Below, one piece after another: positions 12,967-24,849 of a stretch of 64,000 nt of DNA. The translations under genes were made by a program, and so were the position numbers. The DNA is from Camelus bactrianus (lineage: Eukaryota > Chordata > Mammalia > Artiodactyla > Camelidae): NCBI RefSeq assembly GCF_048773025.1, contig NC_133547.1:36500504-36564503 (forward strand), in the 5' to 3' direction. Position 1 is the first letter of the stretch, and each line of letters starts with the position of its first letter. The notes under the pieces were generated by a model that saw only the letters and a list, made by a program, of their open reading frames with translations, was not told the DNA's origin and ran no database searches.

Positions 12967-13029
12967 CAGTCTGTTTTTTCTTATCAGTCTCTTAATGGAG
13001 GAATTTGCCAATTAGAAGTTCCTAATTTT
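12967..13029 (-). repeat. Old LINE-1 fragment between two insertions
   Basis: A short piece of the older host L1 (CAGTCTGTTTTTTCTTATCAG) left between the 5' end of the long L1 and the camelid L1 that follows. The 17 bases at 13013-13029 form the left target duplication of the latter. Confidence 0.45.
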
Positions 13030-13502
13030 TTTAATTATTTTTTATTGAAGTACAAACAGTTACAATGTATCAATTTCTGGTGTACAGTATAATGTCCCAG
13101 TCATGCATATACATACATATATTTGTTTTCATATTCTTTTTCTTTAAAAGTTATTGTAAGATATGAATATAGTTCCCTGTGCTATACAGGAGAAACTTGT
13201 TTTTTTAAATCAATTTATATATATAGTGGCTAACATTTGCAGATCTCAAACTCCCAAATTTAGCCCTCCCACCCCCTTTCCCCGGTAACCATAAGATTGT
13301 TTCCTAAGTCTGCGAGTCTGTTTCTGTTTTGTAGGTAAGTTCGTAGTGTTCTTTTTCTCCATTTTTTTCAGATTCCACATATGAGTGATATAATATGGTA
13401 ATTTCCTTTCTCTTTCTGGCTTACTTCACTTAGAATGACGATCTCTAGGTCCATCCATGTTGCTGCAAATGGCATGATTTTATTCTTTTTTATGGCTGAA
13501 TA
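13030..13502 (-). mobile_element. Camelid LINE-1, 5'-truncated, with target duplication
   Basis: This is an L1 3' end on the minus strand. From the left it shows a T-rich tail, TTTTTATTGAAG, TTTCTGGTGTACAG, AATGTCCCAGTCATGC, a pyrimidine-rich stretch (about 13262-13285) and TCCATGTTGCTGCAAATGGC. It stops at TATGGCTGAATA. It is flanked by a 17-bp direct repeat with one mismatch (13013-13029 and 13503-13519, beginning TAGAAGTT). The same 3' UTR type is present at 26484-27133 and differs from the artiodactyl L1 end at 54900-55045, so I read it as a younger, camelid lineage. No ORF is retained. Confidence 0.9.
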
Positions 13503-13740
13503 TAGAAGTTTCTAATTTTAATATAACTTAAATTGTCAATACTTTCTTCATGGAAGTGCTCTTTTGTTGTATTTAAGAAATCTTTGCCTGAAAAGAGGGC
13601 ATGATCTATATTCCCAATTGCATTTTTGAAGCCATGTTGCTTTTTTAAATATTGGCAGAAAATCATTTTTCTGATAAACTATAATATTTTTCCAGTTTTA
13701 AAGATGCATGAGGCTCTTACTCTTGTTTGAACTTCTTTCT
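13503..13740 (-). repeat. Old LINE-1 fragment, right part
   Basis: Minus-strand similarity to the ORF2 C-terminal region of an old L1 (TTTAAGAAATCTTTGCCTG, TTTTAATATAACTT). It continues the host element broken by the insertions at 6901 and 13030. Confidence 0.5.
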
Positions 13741-14219
13741 GTTTCATTTAAGGGAAATGATGGGCTTCCTGAGTTAATACCTAAATTCATTTACAAGAAT
13801 GAATATATATGGATATATATGGATGGACAATCAATATTGTCTGTTATACTTACCTGTAATTGACAATGTGTAACTGAATCAAAGAATGTAAACTAGTGAT
13901 ATAACTCTGAGAGGGTTATATGTGACTAGTAAGTTATAAATTTGGAGAGACCCAGAACAGATAGTTACTCTTTGCAAAGATGGTCTATATTCATTTAATC
14001 TTATCTTGTGTTGTGTACAAGTACATGTGCATGAGAGAGAGACAGAGAGTGTGTGTGTGTGTGTGTGTATGTCTGGGAGTATTGAAAGCTGCAGCTGATA
14101 GTTGGGAGAACTCTCCTATGCTGTTCCGGTCCTGTACCTTTTCTTAAGCCTCACTAAACTTAATGATAAGTCAAGCCTATGTTCTATGATTTTGATCATC
14201 ATTCCAATCCTATACTCCT
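13741..14219. other. Unassigned sequence with a (GT)n run
   Basis: A (GA)n/(GT)n compound microsatellite lies at about 14034-14068. No gene or repeat family is recognisable in the remainder. Confidence 0.5.
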
Positions 14220-14760
14220 CCCTTTTTGGTGGCCATACATATCTTTAGATCTATAATCCACCAGAAATCAATTTATATGTATGTTGGGTAGTGATCAGAA
14301 ATTTAATTGTGTTTAATGTAGATAAACAAGAACCCTCTAGAATTTACTCAAGGGACTATCTTTTTCACTTCTCTGTAGTGCCCATTTTTTCATAAATAAA
14401 TTATTCATATATGTGGTCTATTTCAGGATTCTCTGTTATTCCATTGCTTTGCTTCCATTCTTTTACCAACAATATGTTTTCTTAAAAGCATGGCTTTGTA
14501 TTAAATCTTTATATGTCATTGTATTATTATCCTCCACTTTTGTCTTTAGTTTTCAAGATTATTCTTGTTAATCATAGCCCTTCTTATTTCCATGTAAAAT
14601 TTAGAATCAAATAGTATATTAACATTAGAAATATACTGCATCAAGAAATGAATGAAACTTATAGGTCAATTTGGAGAAAATTGATCTCTTGAAAGCATTT
14701 AAATTTCATAGTACAATAACATGTTGTATCCTTCTAAGTTAAATAAAATTCTAAGCTGAA
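14220..14760 (-). repeat. Old LINE-1 ORF2 fragment
   Basis: A minus-strand relic of the ORF2 region upstream of the C-terminus. Words such as CATGGCTTTGTATTAAATC and TTCAAGATTATTCTTG correspond to the antisense of the old L1 ORF2 stretch that usually reads as a weak-identity block. Frames are fully decayed. Confidence 0.55.
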
Positions 14761-14789
14761 TGAACAGAGAAACACTTGTTTAATTTTTG

Positions 14790-14920
14790 TTATATTCAAA
14801 GTCCTATGCTATTTTCTTTTATAATCACTATTTAATTATATTCTAACAGTAATCCTATGACAGTAATTTTATTATCTTTGGTTTATAGTCAGAGATGCTG
14901 GTAATTTCTAGAGCTAAATT
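14790..14920 (-). repeat. MIR SINE fragment
   Basis: Resembles the antisense of a MIR core and tail: CTATGCTATTTTCTTTTATAAT, then AATCCTATGACAGTAATTTTA, then a pattern like the usual ATTTTACAGATGAGG. Highly diverged. Confidence 0.4.
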
Positions 14921-17099
14921 TGTTCTCTCTCTTTCTTTCCAATGTAGCACTAAAGCTTTCTTCAAAAAATTTAGTTACCTTTCGTTATTTTGTTATTATT
15001 TTAGTTTTATAGTTTTTAATAATTTTCACATTAAAATATCTGCTTGTTTCCCATTTCATTTTACTGTTTTCTCTTTTAATTACATGTCACAAAGACCTAT
15101 TCTTATCACTACTATTTATTTTTATAGTTTTTATTTTATAAATCTATTTCACAGCTGCAATTATTTCACAGGATTGTATAATTGAAAGGACTCATACGAC
15201 TCCAGAGACCATACTCAGTAGGGCTTTAACCAAGGTAAAGGATACAGTAAAACAGGAGAAAGGAAGCAGAAACATACATAAGAGCCCAGGATACACACAG
15301 ATTCATCTCCCAAGATTCTTCTTAGAAACACAAGATGTGCTTCATCTTTGGATTATGAACCACTGAAATGAATGCAAGTAATCTTGATTTCAAGAGAACT
15401 TGTATAAAAGTTTCCAATAGGTCCTCTTATGCCTCACTAGTTACGTTGTCAAGCCATTTATTTAACCATTTTAACCAAATATAAGCTAGTCATTTACATA
15501 TCTCTCACTAAAGCCAAAAAAAAAAAAAAAAAAAGGACCCTGGGTGCCCCCAAGGGAGTATGACACTTCAAGTAGCACATTATAAATTTACTTATTAACC
15601 CATCTCATCTTTAACTTGGTCAAGAGTCAGTACCAAAGTTTCAAATATCATTGAAAATAAAATAGGCAAGATATGTCCCAGTTTGGCTTTAGGACAACCC
15701 TATCTTCACAATAACCCCAACCATAAGTTATTTATATGGGGAGGGTGAGTATTATATTTTTATTTTTGTTTTTTTGTATCTTTAGCACCTTGGTTATCCA
15801 ATTATTTGGTGCAGTGTAATTCCAAGGAGCAGTAGCAATTTGCATATTTTTGATACTGAGCAACTCGTTTCCTCCAAATTAACCTTAAAATTTTCACATT
15901 TAAATGTTCCCTTTATTGAAGTAAATATGTATATGAATTGCTGTGATAGAGACCATCGTTGGCACTACACAAGTCTCTATATTCCAAAAAAAGTCAAAGA
16001 TTTGATTATTGCTGTGGAGTCATTTATCCACATAGCTTGTGAGAATGAGTTCTAATGTGGGTCCATATCACATATTTACATACAAATGAAATTTTGCATT
16101 GGCATGAACAATATTTAACTTTTATGCTTTATTCAGCAGGTAAGTAATGATTTATCTAGAGATTAATAAGTATTTTTTCAAAAAGGAAGTTACGTTTGCT
16201 AAACAATTTTGAGAACAGAAGGTAGAAAGAAGGGCATACTGTTATTGCTAAATAAGTAACCAAGCACTCATCCTGAGCTCAGAAGAATGTCTTTTAAATT
16301 ACTGACTTATAAGGGGGAATAAAAAATTTCAATATGACTTTAATTAATCACTTTTCATGTTAAAACTTTAGATCTCTTAAGATGGAGAGTCTGTATATTT
16401 TACACTGGATAACAGTCCCATTTTATAGTCAAAATTTTTGGAAGAAACTAAATTTTGCAACTTCAAAAAAATCTACAGAGAAGCAGATTATACCTGTCTA
16501 CAGCTGTTCATTAGAGCTTGGTTCTAAGCCAGAAAATTATGAAGGGTTGGGAGAAAGAAACATACCATACCTCAAAAAGGTAATGCATGAAATGTTTATA
16601 GATGTTACCTAGCAGATAGGAATGCTTATGATACTGAAAAGTAGTATTCTGCTGCTTATATGGTAATAGCCTAGTTATTGGAGAGAATACTAATTTTGAA
16701 TAAAGAAGAGGCCCAGCATAGTAATTTAGAAACCATGGAGTATCAGCAAACTTTACTAGATATAGTGGGAGAGAAGATATTATTAGGTATAAAGGGGAAC
16801 ACAGTTTTGGAGGGACTTTAAGTTATATGTTATTATTCACACAGTTGTTAGGCTAAGTTAAGCCAATTAATAGTTGTTACTCCATTTTGATAGAAAATAC
16901 ATTCTGCAGAAGTCATTGTTGTATAACGAATAAGGAATATAACTGGAAATCAGAAGACCCTTTGTTTTCTGAGAACCTAGGCATTAACTCTCAGCTTTAG
17001 GAGACAGTTTTTAAAATGTATTTCTTTATAAACATTAAAGACATTAAAAATAGAAATTCTTCAGAAAATGCCTAATATATGCTTAGATAATTAATATGT
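14921..17099. other. Unassigned AT-rich sequence
   Basis: No credible gene. The frames at 15840-16055 and 16382-16612 (71 and 76 codons) show no domain and no coding signature. A run of 19 A lies at 15516-15534. About 15160-15420 has the look of an old interspersed repeat (AAAGGATACAGTAAAACAGG, GAGCCCAGGATACACACAG), but I could not name it. Confidence 0.4.
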
Positions 17100-17685
17100 G
17101 GAAGCTTAAAATATCTTTTGGTTAGAAAAACTGGAGTATGGCAGCTCTGCTGTTAATCATGGATGACAGGAAGAAGATAAGGTCCCAGAAAATAGACAAA
17201 GCAGAAGCGCATCCTGACTGAAATGTACATAACAAAGTTCTGATTAGCTTATAGGAATAGTTATTGTGGTTTGTAGTTAGCAGTTTCCTGATGACTAGTG
17301 AATCTGAGTATGTTTTCATAAGATTATCGGTCTTTTAAATATTCTCTCCTCTGAAATTTCTGGAGAAGTCTTTTGAATTTTATTTTTTAGTTTTGATTTA
17401 GTTTGTTGTTATTTTTCCTAATTGAATTATATTATTTATTTTGATGACATGCGTGTATTGTTATTTTTCCTAATTGAATTATGCTGTTTAGTTCAATGAT
17501 GTGCATATATGTTGGATATGAGTATTGTACATGACTTCTCTCATTGGCTTGTTTTTTCAGTCTTAAAACAATATTTTTATTGTTAATTATTACTTTTAAT
17601 AATTATTAGCTTTTAATGATTATTAATAAATAGACGTTCTTAATTTTTCACTTTACTTTTCACGCTCTGTTTAAGAAATCTTTGC
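17100..17685 (-). repeat. Old LINE-1 fragment with a 52-bp tandem duplication
   Basis: Minus-strand old L1 near its ORF2 C-terminus (CAGTTTCCTGATGACTAGTG at about 17281). Within it, 17408-17459 and 17460-17511 are two tandem 52-bp units. Their first 23 bases are identical and the rest has diverged. The element is interrupted at 17685 by the camelid SINE. Confidence 0.55.
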
Positions 17686-17822
17686 GGGGAAGGGTATAAC
17701 TTACTGATAGAACTTGGGCTTAGCATTCACAAGGTCCTGGGTTCAATCCCCAGTACCTTCATTAAACAAACAAACAAACCTAATTACTCCCCCCAAAAAA
17801 AAATACAAAAAAATTTTTTAAA
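17686..17822 (+). mobile_element. Camelid tRNA-derived SINE (vic-1 type)
   Basis: The body reads GGGGAAGGGTATAACTTACT at its start (a decayed A box). A perfect pol III B box, GGTTCAATCCC, follows at 17740-17750, then CAGTACCTTCATTAAACAAA with a (CAAA)n stretch, a C-run and an A-rich tail to about 17822. This matches the camelid SINE from memory. Flanking target duplication: AAATCTTTGC at 17676-17685 and 17826-17835. The copy has lost several consensus positions in the A box and is probably not transcribed. It is inserted in an old L1 and is the strongest clue to the host family. Confidence 0.88.
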
Positions 17823-18250
17823 GGAAAATCTTTGCCTAACTTCCAAGGTCATAAAAATGCTCTCATGTTTTTTCAAAGCGCTTCATTAATATACACTTAG
17901 ATGTAAAATTTATCGGAACTTATTTTTGTGTAATATGAGGTAAGGGTCAAAAAATACATTTTTTATTTGAATAATTAATGACCCAGCACCATTTATTGAA
18001 AAGATCATCCTTTTTTCAACTGCAGCTTTGTGTTTCATAGATCAGGTAAATATATGTGTGTGTCACTTTAGGTTATCTAATCTGTTCTCTTGTTTTATTG
18101 ATCTACTTTTGTGTCAGTACCACACTATTAGATTACTATAGCTTCATAATAAATTTGGTATCTTTTTTGATATTTTTGCTGTTGACATTAATATTTAAAC
18201 TTAAACATCATACACTTTATCATCTAGTATCTATTAGCTGATTACAAATT
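17823..18250 (-). repeat. Old LINE-1 fragment, right of the SINE
   Basis: Continues the L1 interrupted at 17685. Recognisable antisense ORF2 words are GACCCAGCACCATTTATTGAA (about 17981-18001), TCTACTTTTGTGTCAGTACC and ATTACTATAGCTTCATAATAA. Confidence 0.65.
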
Positions 18251-18339
18251 CAAAATAAATTTTAGCACATAATTACTAGAATAACAGTAGCAGAATGTCT
18301 ATAGAATCACAGAAGAGAAAACAAAAAGAAATAAAAATA

Positions 18340-18560
18340 ATCAAATATCTGTTGATGTAATAAATAATCAGTACATTGTGGTGTATTCACAAAATGGAAT
18401 ATCACATCATGAAAAAGAATGAAACTTAGCTGTAAGTTACAACAAGGATATATCATAATATTGTATCATTAAGTCACAATGAGCTGAAGAAATCAAAATG
18501 TAGTCTGATTTTATAAAATTTGGCAAATAAAAGTAATTAACAGATATGTAGGTAGAAATA
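18340..18560 (+). repeat. Old LINE-1 3' fragment, plus strand
   Basis: Opposite orientation to its neighbour. ATTGTGGTGTATTCACAAAA, TGGAATATCACATCATGAAA and AAGAATGAAACTTAGC correspond to the end of ORF2 (the usual GTATATTCATACAATGGAATACTA region) in an old L1M-type copy. Confidence 0.6.
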
Positions 18561-19859
18561 GATAAGATAAAAGGTTATAGACATATATATATGTATGATT
18601 AAACATTTTTAAAGGAAGAAAATAATATAAATAAATAAGTAAATAAGTAAGCAAATAAATAAATAAAACCAAAAATCTAATGGGGAAAAATGAGAAGAGC
18701 ATCTAATGGGTAAGTAGGCAGTTATTACCTAGGAAATAGGTTCTTGAATATATTCTGCATTTTGTTTAGCAGTGTCTTTAAATATATTCATAAACAAATA
18801 TGGCTACATTAAAAAAAAGAACAGTGTTCATGAGACAAATAATAAACATTATTCAACTCTGCACCTGAGATCAATTAGCTAATTAAATAAATGTATGTCA
18901 TAGAAATGTTTAATTTATTTTGTATCAAATCAGTTACTGTTACCTGAAAGGCATTTATATTCTTAACTGAATTTTTTTAGAAGTCCTGCAAGCTTTCTTA
19001 ATTATGAATTAATACAATGACCCAAAAATGGTGATTTTTAATAAAAATCACATAGAAAATTGATATTTTTATAAGATCTAAGTAGATAAAAACCAATTAA
19101 TCTAATACCTGGTTTCTTCCAAGAGGAACTTTAGTTTAACCAAATTGAAAGTTGCAGATCTGCTTATATAAATGCAAACTAGATGTGCTCTGTAGGAAAG
19201 GCCATTTCCTCAATCTAAATCTCTTTAAACATTTGATCTAATTTTGGAAAAAATTCTATCAGAAAAGTAACAACAGATTTTCTATAAAGGCCAAGGAATA
19301 TCCAAAAGAAATTGGGAAAAATACATTATTACAGACAATTTGCATTAGTTACTTTTACCAATGAGTTCTTCATATACAGAACATAGAGTTTATTCTTACC
19401 TTTACTCCAACAAATCTTTCTCTGTAACATAAAGAATACTCTGTGCTTACAGGAAAGAACCTAAAAGTCTTGCTGTTTTAAACAGGTATGTACATAAAAG
19501 AATAAAGACTAATTTTCACCACTGTCAAGTGAAAAAAGAGCCTTTGAACAGGAAAACAATTTTCACAGAGAACTGTTGCATGGTGTTTTGAGACACCCAA
19601 AGGGAATATGTTATATTTTTATTCTTTTAAGATTGTAGTTCGTATAAACAATATTATTTTCAAGCAATTCTAACTTCACACAAGACTGTGCCAACCAGTG
19701 TCATTTAATAGGTATAGAGGGAGGAAAAGGAAGATTGTTTATCAATCTCATATTATGAGATCAACCTTGTTATTTACTATTTTTTCATGGTGCCTAAAAA
19801 TATTCCTAACTCCAAATTCTGCATGGACCCCTTTTCTTCTGTTTGTTGATTGGTGATCT
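18561..19859. other. Unassigned, very AT-rich
   Basis: Contains an (AAAT)-like run at about 18626-18666. Otherwise no repeat family, coding frame or RNA gene is recognisable. Confidence 0.45.
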
Positions 19860-20640
19860 CATTTAAATTTAGATACTACCCACATGATCATAACTCCTAC
19901 ATGTTATCCTTAGCCAAGTCATCTCCTCTGAACTCCAGACTTACGTACTCAGTTGTTTACTATACATTTCCACTGAGATACCTGTAACAGGCTTCTCACA
20001 GTTAACATGTACATCTCTGAGTTCTGCACGTTCTCTCAAAACCTGTCATAGACCTCCTCATTTTTACTCAGTCACAATTGAATTCTTATTTTACTCAATC
20101 ACAATTCAGTTATTCAATTATCCCACATTGGAACCCCGATGCCATCTTTCACACTTTCTCTCTACTTTGCATTCAATCTTCCAGAGTATTCTGTAGACTC
20201 TACTTGAAATATATATCCAGAATTTGATCAGTTCTCACAATTTCCATTAATACTCTTTCTGAAGTCACTATAACCTCTCTCATAAATTATAGTAATACTG
20301 TAATTTGTCCCCTATTGACCTTGTCTTATTTCTTTCTCCTATCCAATAGTGACCAAAGAACTTTCAGGAGTATAATTCTGATACTGTCATGCAGGTGTTC
20401 CAATCTCTCTAAAGTCTTCCTACATGACTTTGAGTAAAAGCAAGAGTTCTATTCTCCTATTATCTTTCTAAAATTGTATACCAGCTGCTCTACTCCTTAT
20501 CAAAAGACCTCTGCTTCCTTGCTGCTCTGCATATGTATCAGACATTTTCCTCATAAGAGGATATTTGTCCAAGTTTCACTCCCACACCACACCTGTGTAC
20601 TTCTTTAAGTACTAACTGAGATAGTAAGATGACAAGTCTA
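19860..20640 (+). repeat. Ancient LINE relic (L2-like)
   Basis: Low AT skew and a CT-rich reading. Words such as CTCCTCTGAACTCCAGACTT, AATATATATCCAGAATTTGA and AGTAAAAGCAAGAGTTC, and the spacing between them, resemble an ancient mammalian LINE consensus usually classed with L2-type repeats. Identity is low, the family was assigned from memory, and it could be another old LINE or DNA element. Confidence 0.4.
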
Positions 20641-21330
20641 CTATTTATCATTGAAGGTGTACTCCATTAACATATATGTATGTTTGTATTCATATATATA
20701 TTCTAACAATCTACCTATAGCCCCTTTTGAGTTCCTGATACTTGATTTTATGTATAGATGGTGATTTTTTAAAAACATAACATAATTCTTTTAAAATAAA
20801 AGTACTTTAGGTGATTTCCCCCTAGAATGCCATTTATAACTTATAAAGAAAACATTTCCTATGAATTTTCTCATGTAATGCATATTACCAGGGTATGAAA
20901 TGGAAGAATTATCACCTCCTTTTCTCATGTGGGATACCTAAAGCTAAGCCACATTATATTATAGGTCATAAATCCAACGCGTGGGGGAAAAATATACAAA
21001 CTGATTCCGTGTTCTCTCCAGTGTTTCTCTGATTCTCTGTTATAATTTGGGCCAGTCTGATATCAACAAAGCACTGCCTTAGTGTCTCTACCTTTCCTCT
21101 AAAACTCAATCTGAGTCATCAACTTTTGGGTAAATTAGTTTTTTCTTCTATGAAATACCTACTCTTTTACTTTTACCTTAGAGTGCTTGTTTTCTCTTTC
21201 AATGTGTTTATATGCTGTGAAAAACATTTTAAGATCTTTTCAAAGATTCAAAGATCTTTTTGTCTGAAAAAAAGTATTTTCCTTCCTATTGACTTTATCT
21301 TTTGCAATAATTTTAACACTAATTTTAGAT
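20641..21330. other. Unassigned sequence
   Basis: Nothing recognisable. The 68-codon frame at 21126-21332 has no domain. Confidence 0.4.
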
Positions 21331-22620
21331 AGTCAAGTACAATGAAGTTGTTTAAATTTTTTTACTTAGAAATGATTTTAGAATTGTAGAGTTGCAAATT
21401 CTTCTAGTATTCTGTTATAGAGGGTTCCTACGTTATCTCCCCAAATTCCCGTAGTAATAACATCTTACAAAACCACAGTTCTTCATCAAAATCAAAAGTT
21501 TCATATTGATACAATACTGCTAGCTGAACTATATACCTTATATTAATTTCACTGATTTATATAAGCACTCTTTTTTTTTTTTTGTAGTGTGTGTATCTGT
21601 GAAATTTTTTCACATGTGTAAATTTTGTAACCACCTCAATCAGGATACAAAATTATTCCATGAACAAGAAACTCCCTTGTGCTACTCCTTTATAGTCACA
21701 CCCTTCCTCCAAACCTAACCCCTGGGCAATCACTGAACTGTTCATCATTATAATTTTATCATCTTGAGAAATGTATATAAGTGGAATCACACAGTATATA
21801 ATATATTGAGACTGGCTTTTTTTTTTTTTCACTCAGCATAATGCCTTTGAAACCAATTCAGTTCAAACTTGTTGCGTGTATGAATAGTTGTTATTTTTTA
21901 TTGCTGAATAGTACCCTGTTGCGTAGGAATATATCACAGTTTATTTATTGATCCATTTATGGACACGTTATTTTTAATTTTGGGGTATTACATTAATCAT
22001 TATTTCTTTGATATAAATGCCTGGGAGTGTGATTGTTGTGTTATATGACAGCTGTATGTATAACTTTTTAAGAAACTATCAAATTGTTTCTCATAATGGC
22101 TACACCATTCTACAAACCCACCAGTAATATATGGGAGATCCATGGGCTCTTCATCCTTGTTAGTATCTTATTTTTATACTTTAAATTTCCAGTCTTGTTA
22201 GATAGTCTTTCCTAATCCCTAAACTGTACATTTTTTTTCATCTTTATTGTTTAAATTAATTTGCACTTGAGTCCATAACTCATGAGTATTTCTTATATAT
22301 GGTATGATACATGGATTCATATTTTTATTTTTCGTATGGATGTGGCAAATATCCATGTGGAAAGCAATATGCCAGTAAGCAAAAGTGCCACTACCATTAA
22401 TGAAATTGTTATTTTTTTTTTTTCCTTTTCACCCAATGAATTGGAAGCCATCTTTTCTTCTTTTCCTGTGGGTTCTATACTCTGTTCCACTGATCCATTT
22501 GCAGCCTTCTTTTATATCAAAATATTATTTTCAAATGAATAATATAGCTTTATTTTATGTTTTAATATCTAATAAACAAGCCCTACCATTTATCTAATAA
22601 AACAAATTCACAATTTACTT
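21331..22620 (-). repeat. Old LINE-1 3' UTR and ORF2 end (L1M-like)
   Basis: Minus strand. 21420-21600 resembles the distal 3' UTR of old L1M (AATAACATCTTACAAAACC, GATACAATACTGCTAGCTGA). 21600-22140 follows with ACCACCTCAATCAGGATACA, ACTCAGCATAATGCCTTTGA and TGGCTACACCATTC. 22280-22600 resembles the ORF2 region that normally reads as the stretch before the C-terminus. Fully decayed. Confidence 0.6.
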
Positions 22621-22815
22621 ATTTTTTTGACTTTCTGAACATTTATCTCATCCAATTACAACACTATTTTGGGAAATTTTAAATAAAATATTAATAATTT
22701 GTATACTATACTTGAATAATTTGTATTTAATTATATTAAGCCTTTTGTCTAATACATCATTAGCAAAATGAGATTGTTTTATTTTTAGTCCTGAAATAAT
22801 TCCAATTTGTTTAAT
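22621..22815. other. Unassigned AT-rich gap
   Basis: Short AT-rich gap between two L1 copies. Possibly part of the older one. Confidence 0.35.
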
Positions 22816-24170
22816 TCAAGTTTTATGGTATATTAGTTTCTGGTTTGCAACATAGTTATTTGATATTTTTATAGGTTATAATAAACTTAAAGTTGTTATA
22901 AAATGCTGGCTATATTGCCTGTGCTATACATTACACCCTTATATCTAATTTATTTTATAGCTTGTAGTTTGTATTGCTTAATCTCCTTTTCCTATCTTGC
23001 CTCCACCCCATCCCTCTCCCTACTTACTAGTAACCACAAGTTTGTTCCCTGTGTCCATGAGACTTTTTCTGTTTTATTATATTTCTTTGTTTGTTTGTTT
23101 TATTTAGATTCCACATATAAGTGAAATCATACAGTATTTGTTTTTCTCTGTCCAACTTATTTCACCAAGTATAGTAGACTCCAGATTCATCCATGCTGTT
23201 GCAAATTGCAAGATTCCATTCTTCTTATCATTGAGTTAGTATTCCATTGTGTGTGTGTATGTGTGTGTGTTTGTGTTTATATATATATACACCACATCTT
23301 CTGTATCCATTCATCGGTTGATGACTACTTAGATTGTTTTCATATCTTGGCTATTGTAAATAATGCTGCTATCAATATTGTGCTGCATATAACTTTTTGA
23401 ATTAATGTTTCTGTTTTCTTTGGATATATATCCAGAAGTGGAATTACTGGATTATATGGTAATTCTTTTTTTAAATTTTCAGAGAAACGTCTATATTCTT
23501 ACCCATAGTGGCTGCACCAATTCCAGCTGTGTATTAGGGTTCCCTTTTCTCTTAGCCAGCATTTATTATTTGTTGTCTTTTTGATGATAGTCATTCTGAC
23601 AGGTGTGAGATGACATCTCATTGTGGTTTAGGTTTGCATTTTCCTGATGATTAATGATGTTGAGCATCTCTTCATGTGCTAATTAGCCATCTGTATGCCA
23701 TCTTTGAAAAAAAGACTATTCTGTTCAAGCAGATACCTGAAATACTATTCAGCTATTTTCCCATTTTTTAATCAGATTGTTTATTTTTTTGATATTGAGT
23801 TCAATAAACTCTTTATGTATTTTGAATACTAAGCCCTTATTGATCAAATTTTTGCATATATCTTCTCCCATTCAGTAGGTTGTCTTTTTGTTTTGTTGAT
23901 GATTTCCTTCATGGTGCAAAAACTTTTAAGTTTAATAAGATTACATTTATGATTGCTTTTGTTCCCCTTGCCTGAGGAAACAGATCAAATATTGCAAAGA
24001 CTTACATCAAAGAGTGTACTGCCTATGTTTTGTTCTAAGAGTTTTATGGTTTCCAGTCTTACATCTAGGTCTTTGATAAATTTTAAATTTATTTTTGTAT
24101 ATGGTGTTAGAAGATGTTCTAATTTCAGCCTTTGCCGCATAGTCTTTTCTTGGATCCAAATCAGAATACT
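22816..24170 (-). mobile_element. LINE-1 3' part, 5'-truncated
   Basis: A minus-strand artiodactyl L1. The 3' UTR starts at about 22830 (ATTAGTTTCTGGTTTGCAAC). The ORF2 C-terminal region follows: GCAAATTGCAAGATTCCATTC, CATCTCATTGTGGTTTAGG, and TCTCCCATTCAGTAGGTTG near 23866. It has many breaks. It ends near 24170 inside the ORF2 segment antisense to the stretch before the C-terminal domain. An imperfect (TG)n(TA)n lies at 23249-23290. Confidence 0.8.
23249..23290. repeat. (TG)n(TA)n microsatellite in L1
   Basis: Imperfect TG repeats followed by TATATATATA inside the L1 copy. Confidence 0.8.
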
Positions 24171-24849
24171 GTATCATATTTAATCATATGTTTGCTTAAG
24201 CTCCTCTTGGCTGTGACAGTTTCTCAGACTTCCTGTTTTTGATGACCTTAATGGTTTGATGAGTATGATTAGATATTTCATAGAGGATCTCTCACTTGAG
24301 ATTTGTCTAATATTTTTCTGATGATTACACTGGGATTATAGGTTTAGGGGAGGAAGATCGCAGAGGTAAAGGGCCACACTCATCATCTTATATCAAGAAT
24401 ACATGTATCACTGTTGACGCTAATTTTGATCACTGGCTGAGATAGAGTAAATGTAAAGTTACATTTTTTAAGTTACTCATTTATTTTTTCCTTTTTCTAT
24501 ATTGCGCTTTTTGAAAAGAAATAGATATACAGAGCCTACAATTAAGGGATTAGGGTTATGTCCCACTTCCTTGAAGGTGGAATGTATAGATACTTTTTTG
24601 AAATTCTTTGGCAAGGGAAATGTGCCTATTCTCTTGCCTATTGAATAAATTTATTTACTTGTTTTGGTTTATATTGTACTATTACTTTACCGTGTTTCTC
24701 AAGTTGTCACTAGCCCCACAGAAGCTTCATCCTCTGTGCTTAATGGTAGACACTCAGTGTCATCCATTTTTTGGTGAAAGCTAGCATGTAGTTAGAACTG
24801 AGTAGATTTATCAACCGTTTTTTACCTAAACTTTAAGTTATCTGGCAGA
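24171..24849 (-). repeat. Old LINE-1 3' UTR remnant (L1M-like)
   Basis: Reads like the antisense of an L1M 3' UTR: GGCTGTGACAGTTTCTCAGA, TTTGATGACCTTAATGG, TCATCTTATATCAAGAATAC, ATCACTGTTGACG and TTGATCACTGGCTGAGATAG. 24540-24700 resembles the next block. It probably belongs with the L1M material at 21331-22620 across the inserted younger L1. Orientation is inferred from that neighbour. Confidence 0.5.

Noticed and set aside
17686-17760. A tRNA gene (good B box)
   Set aside because: The A box is degraded, no cloverleaf can be drawn, and it has a SINE body with an A-rich tail and target duplication.
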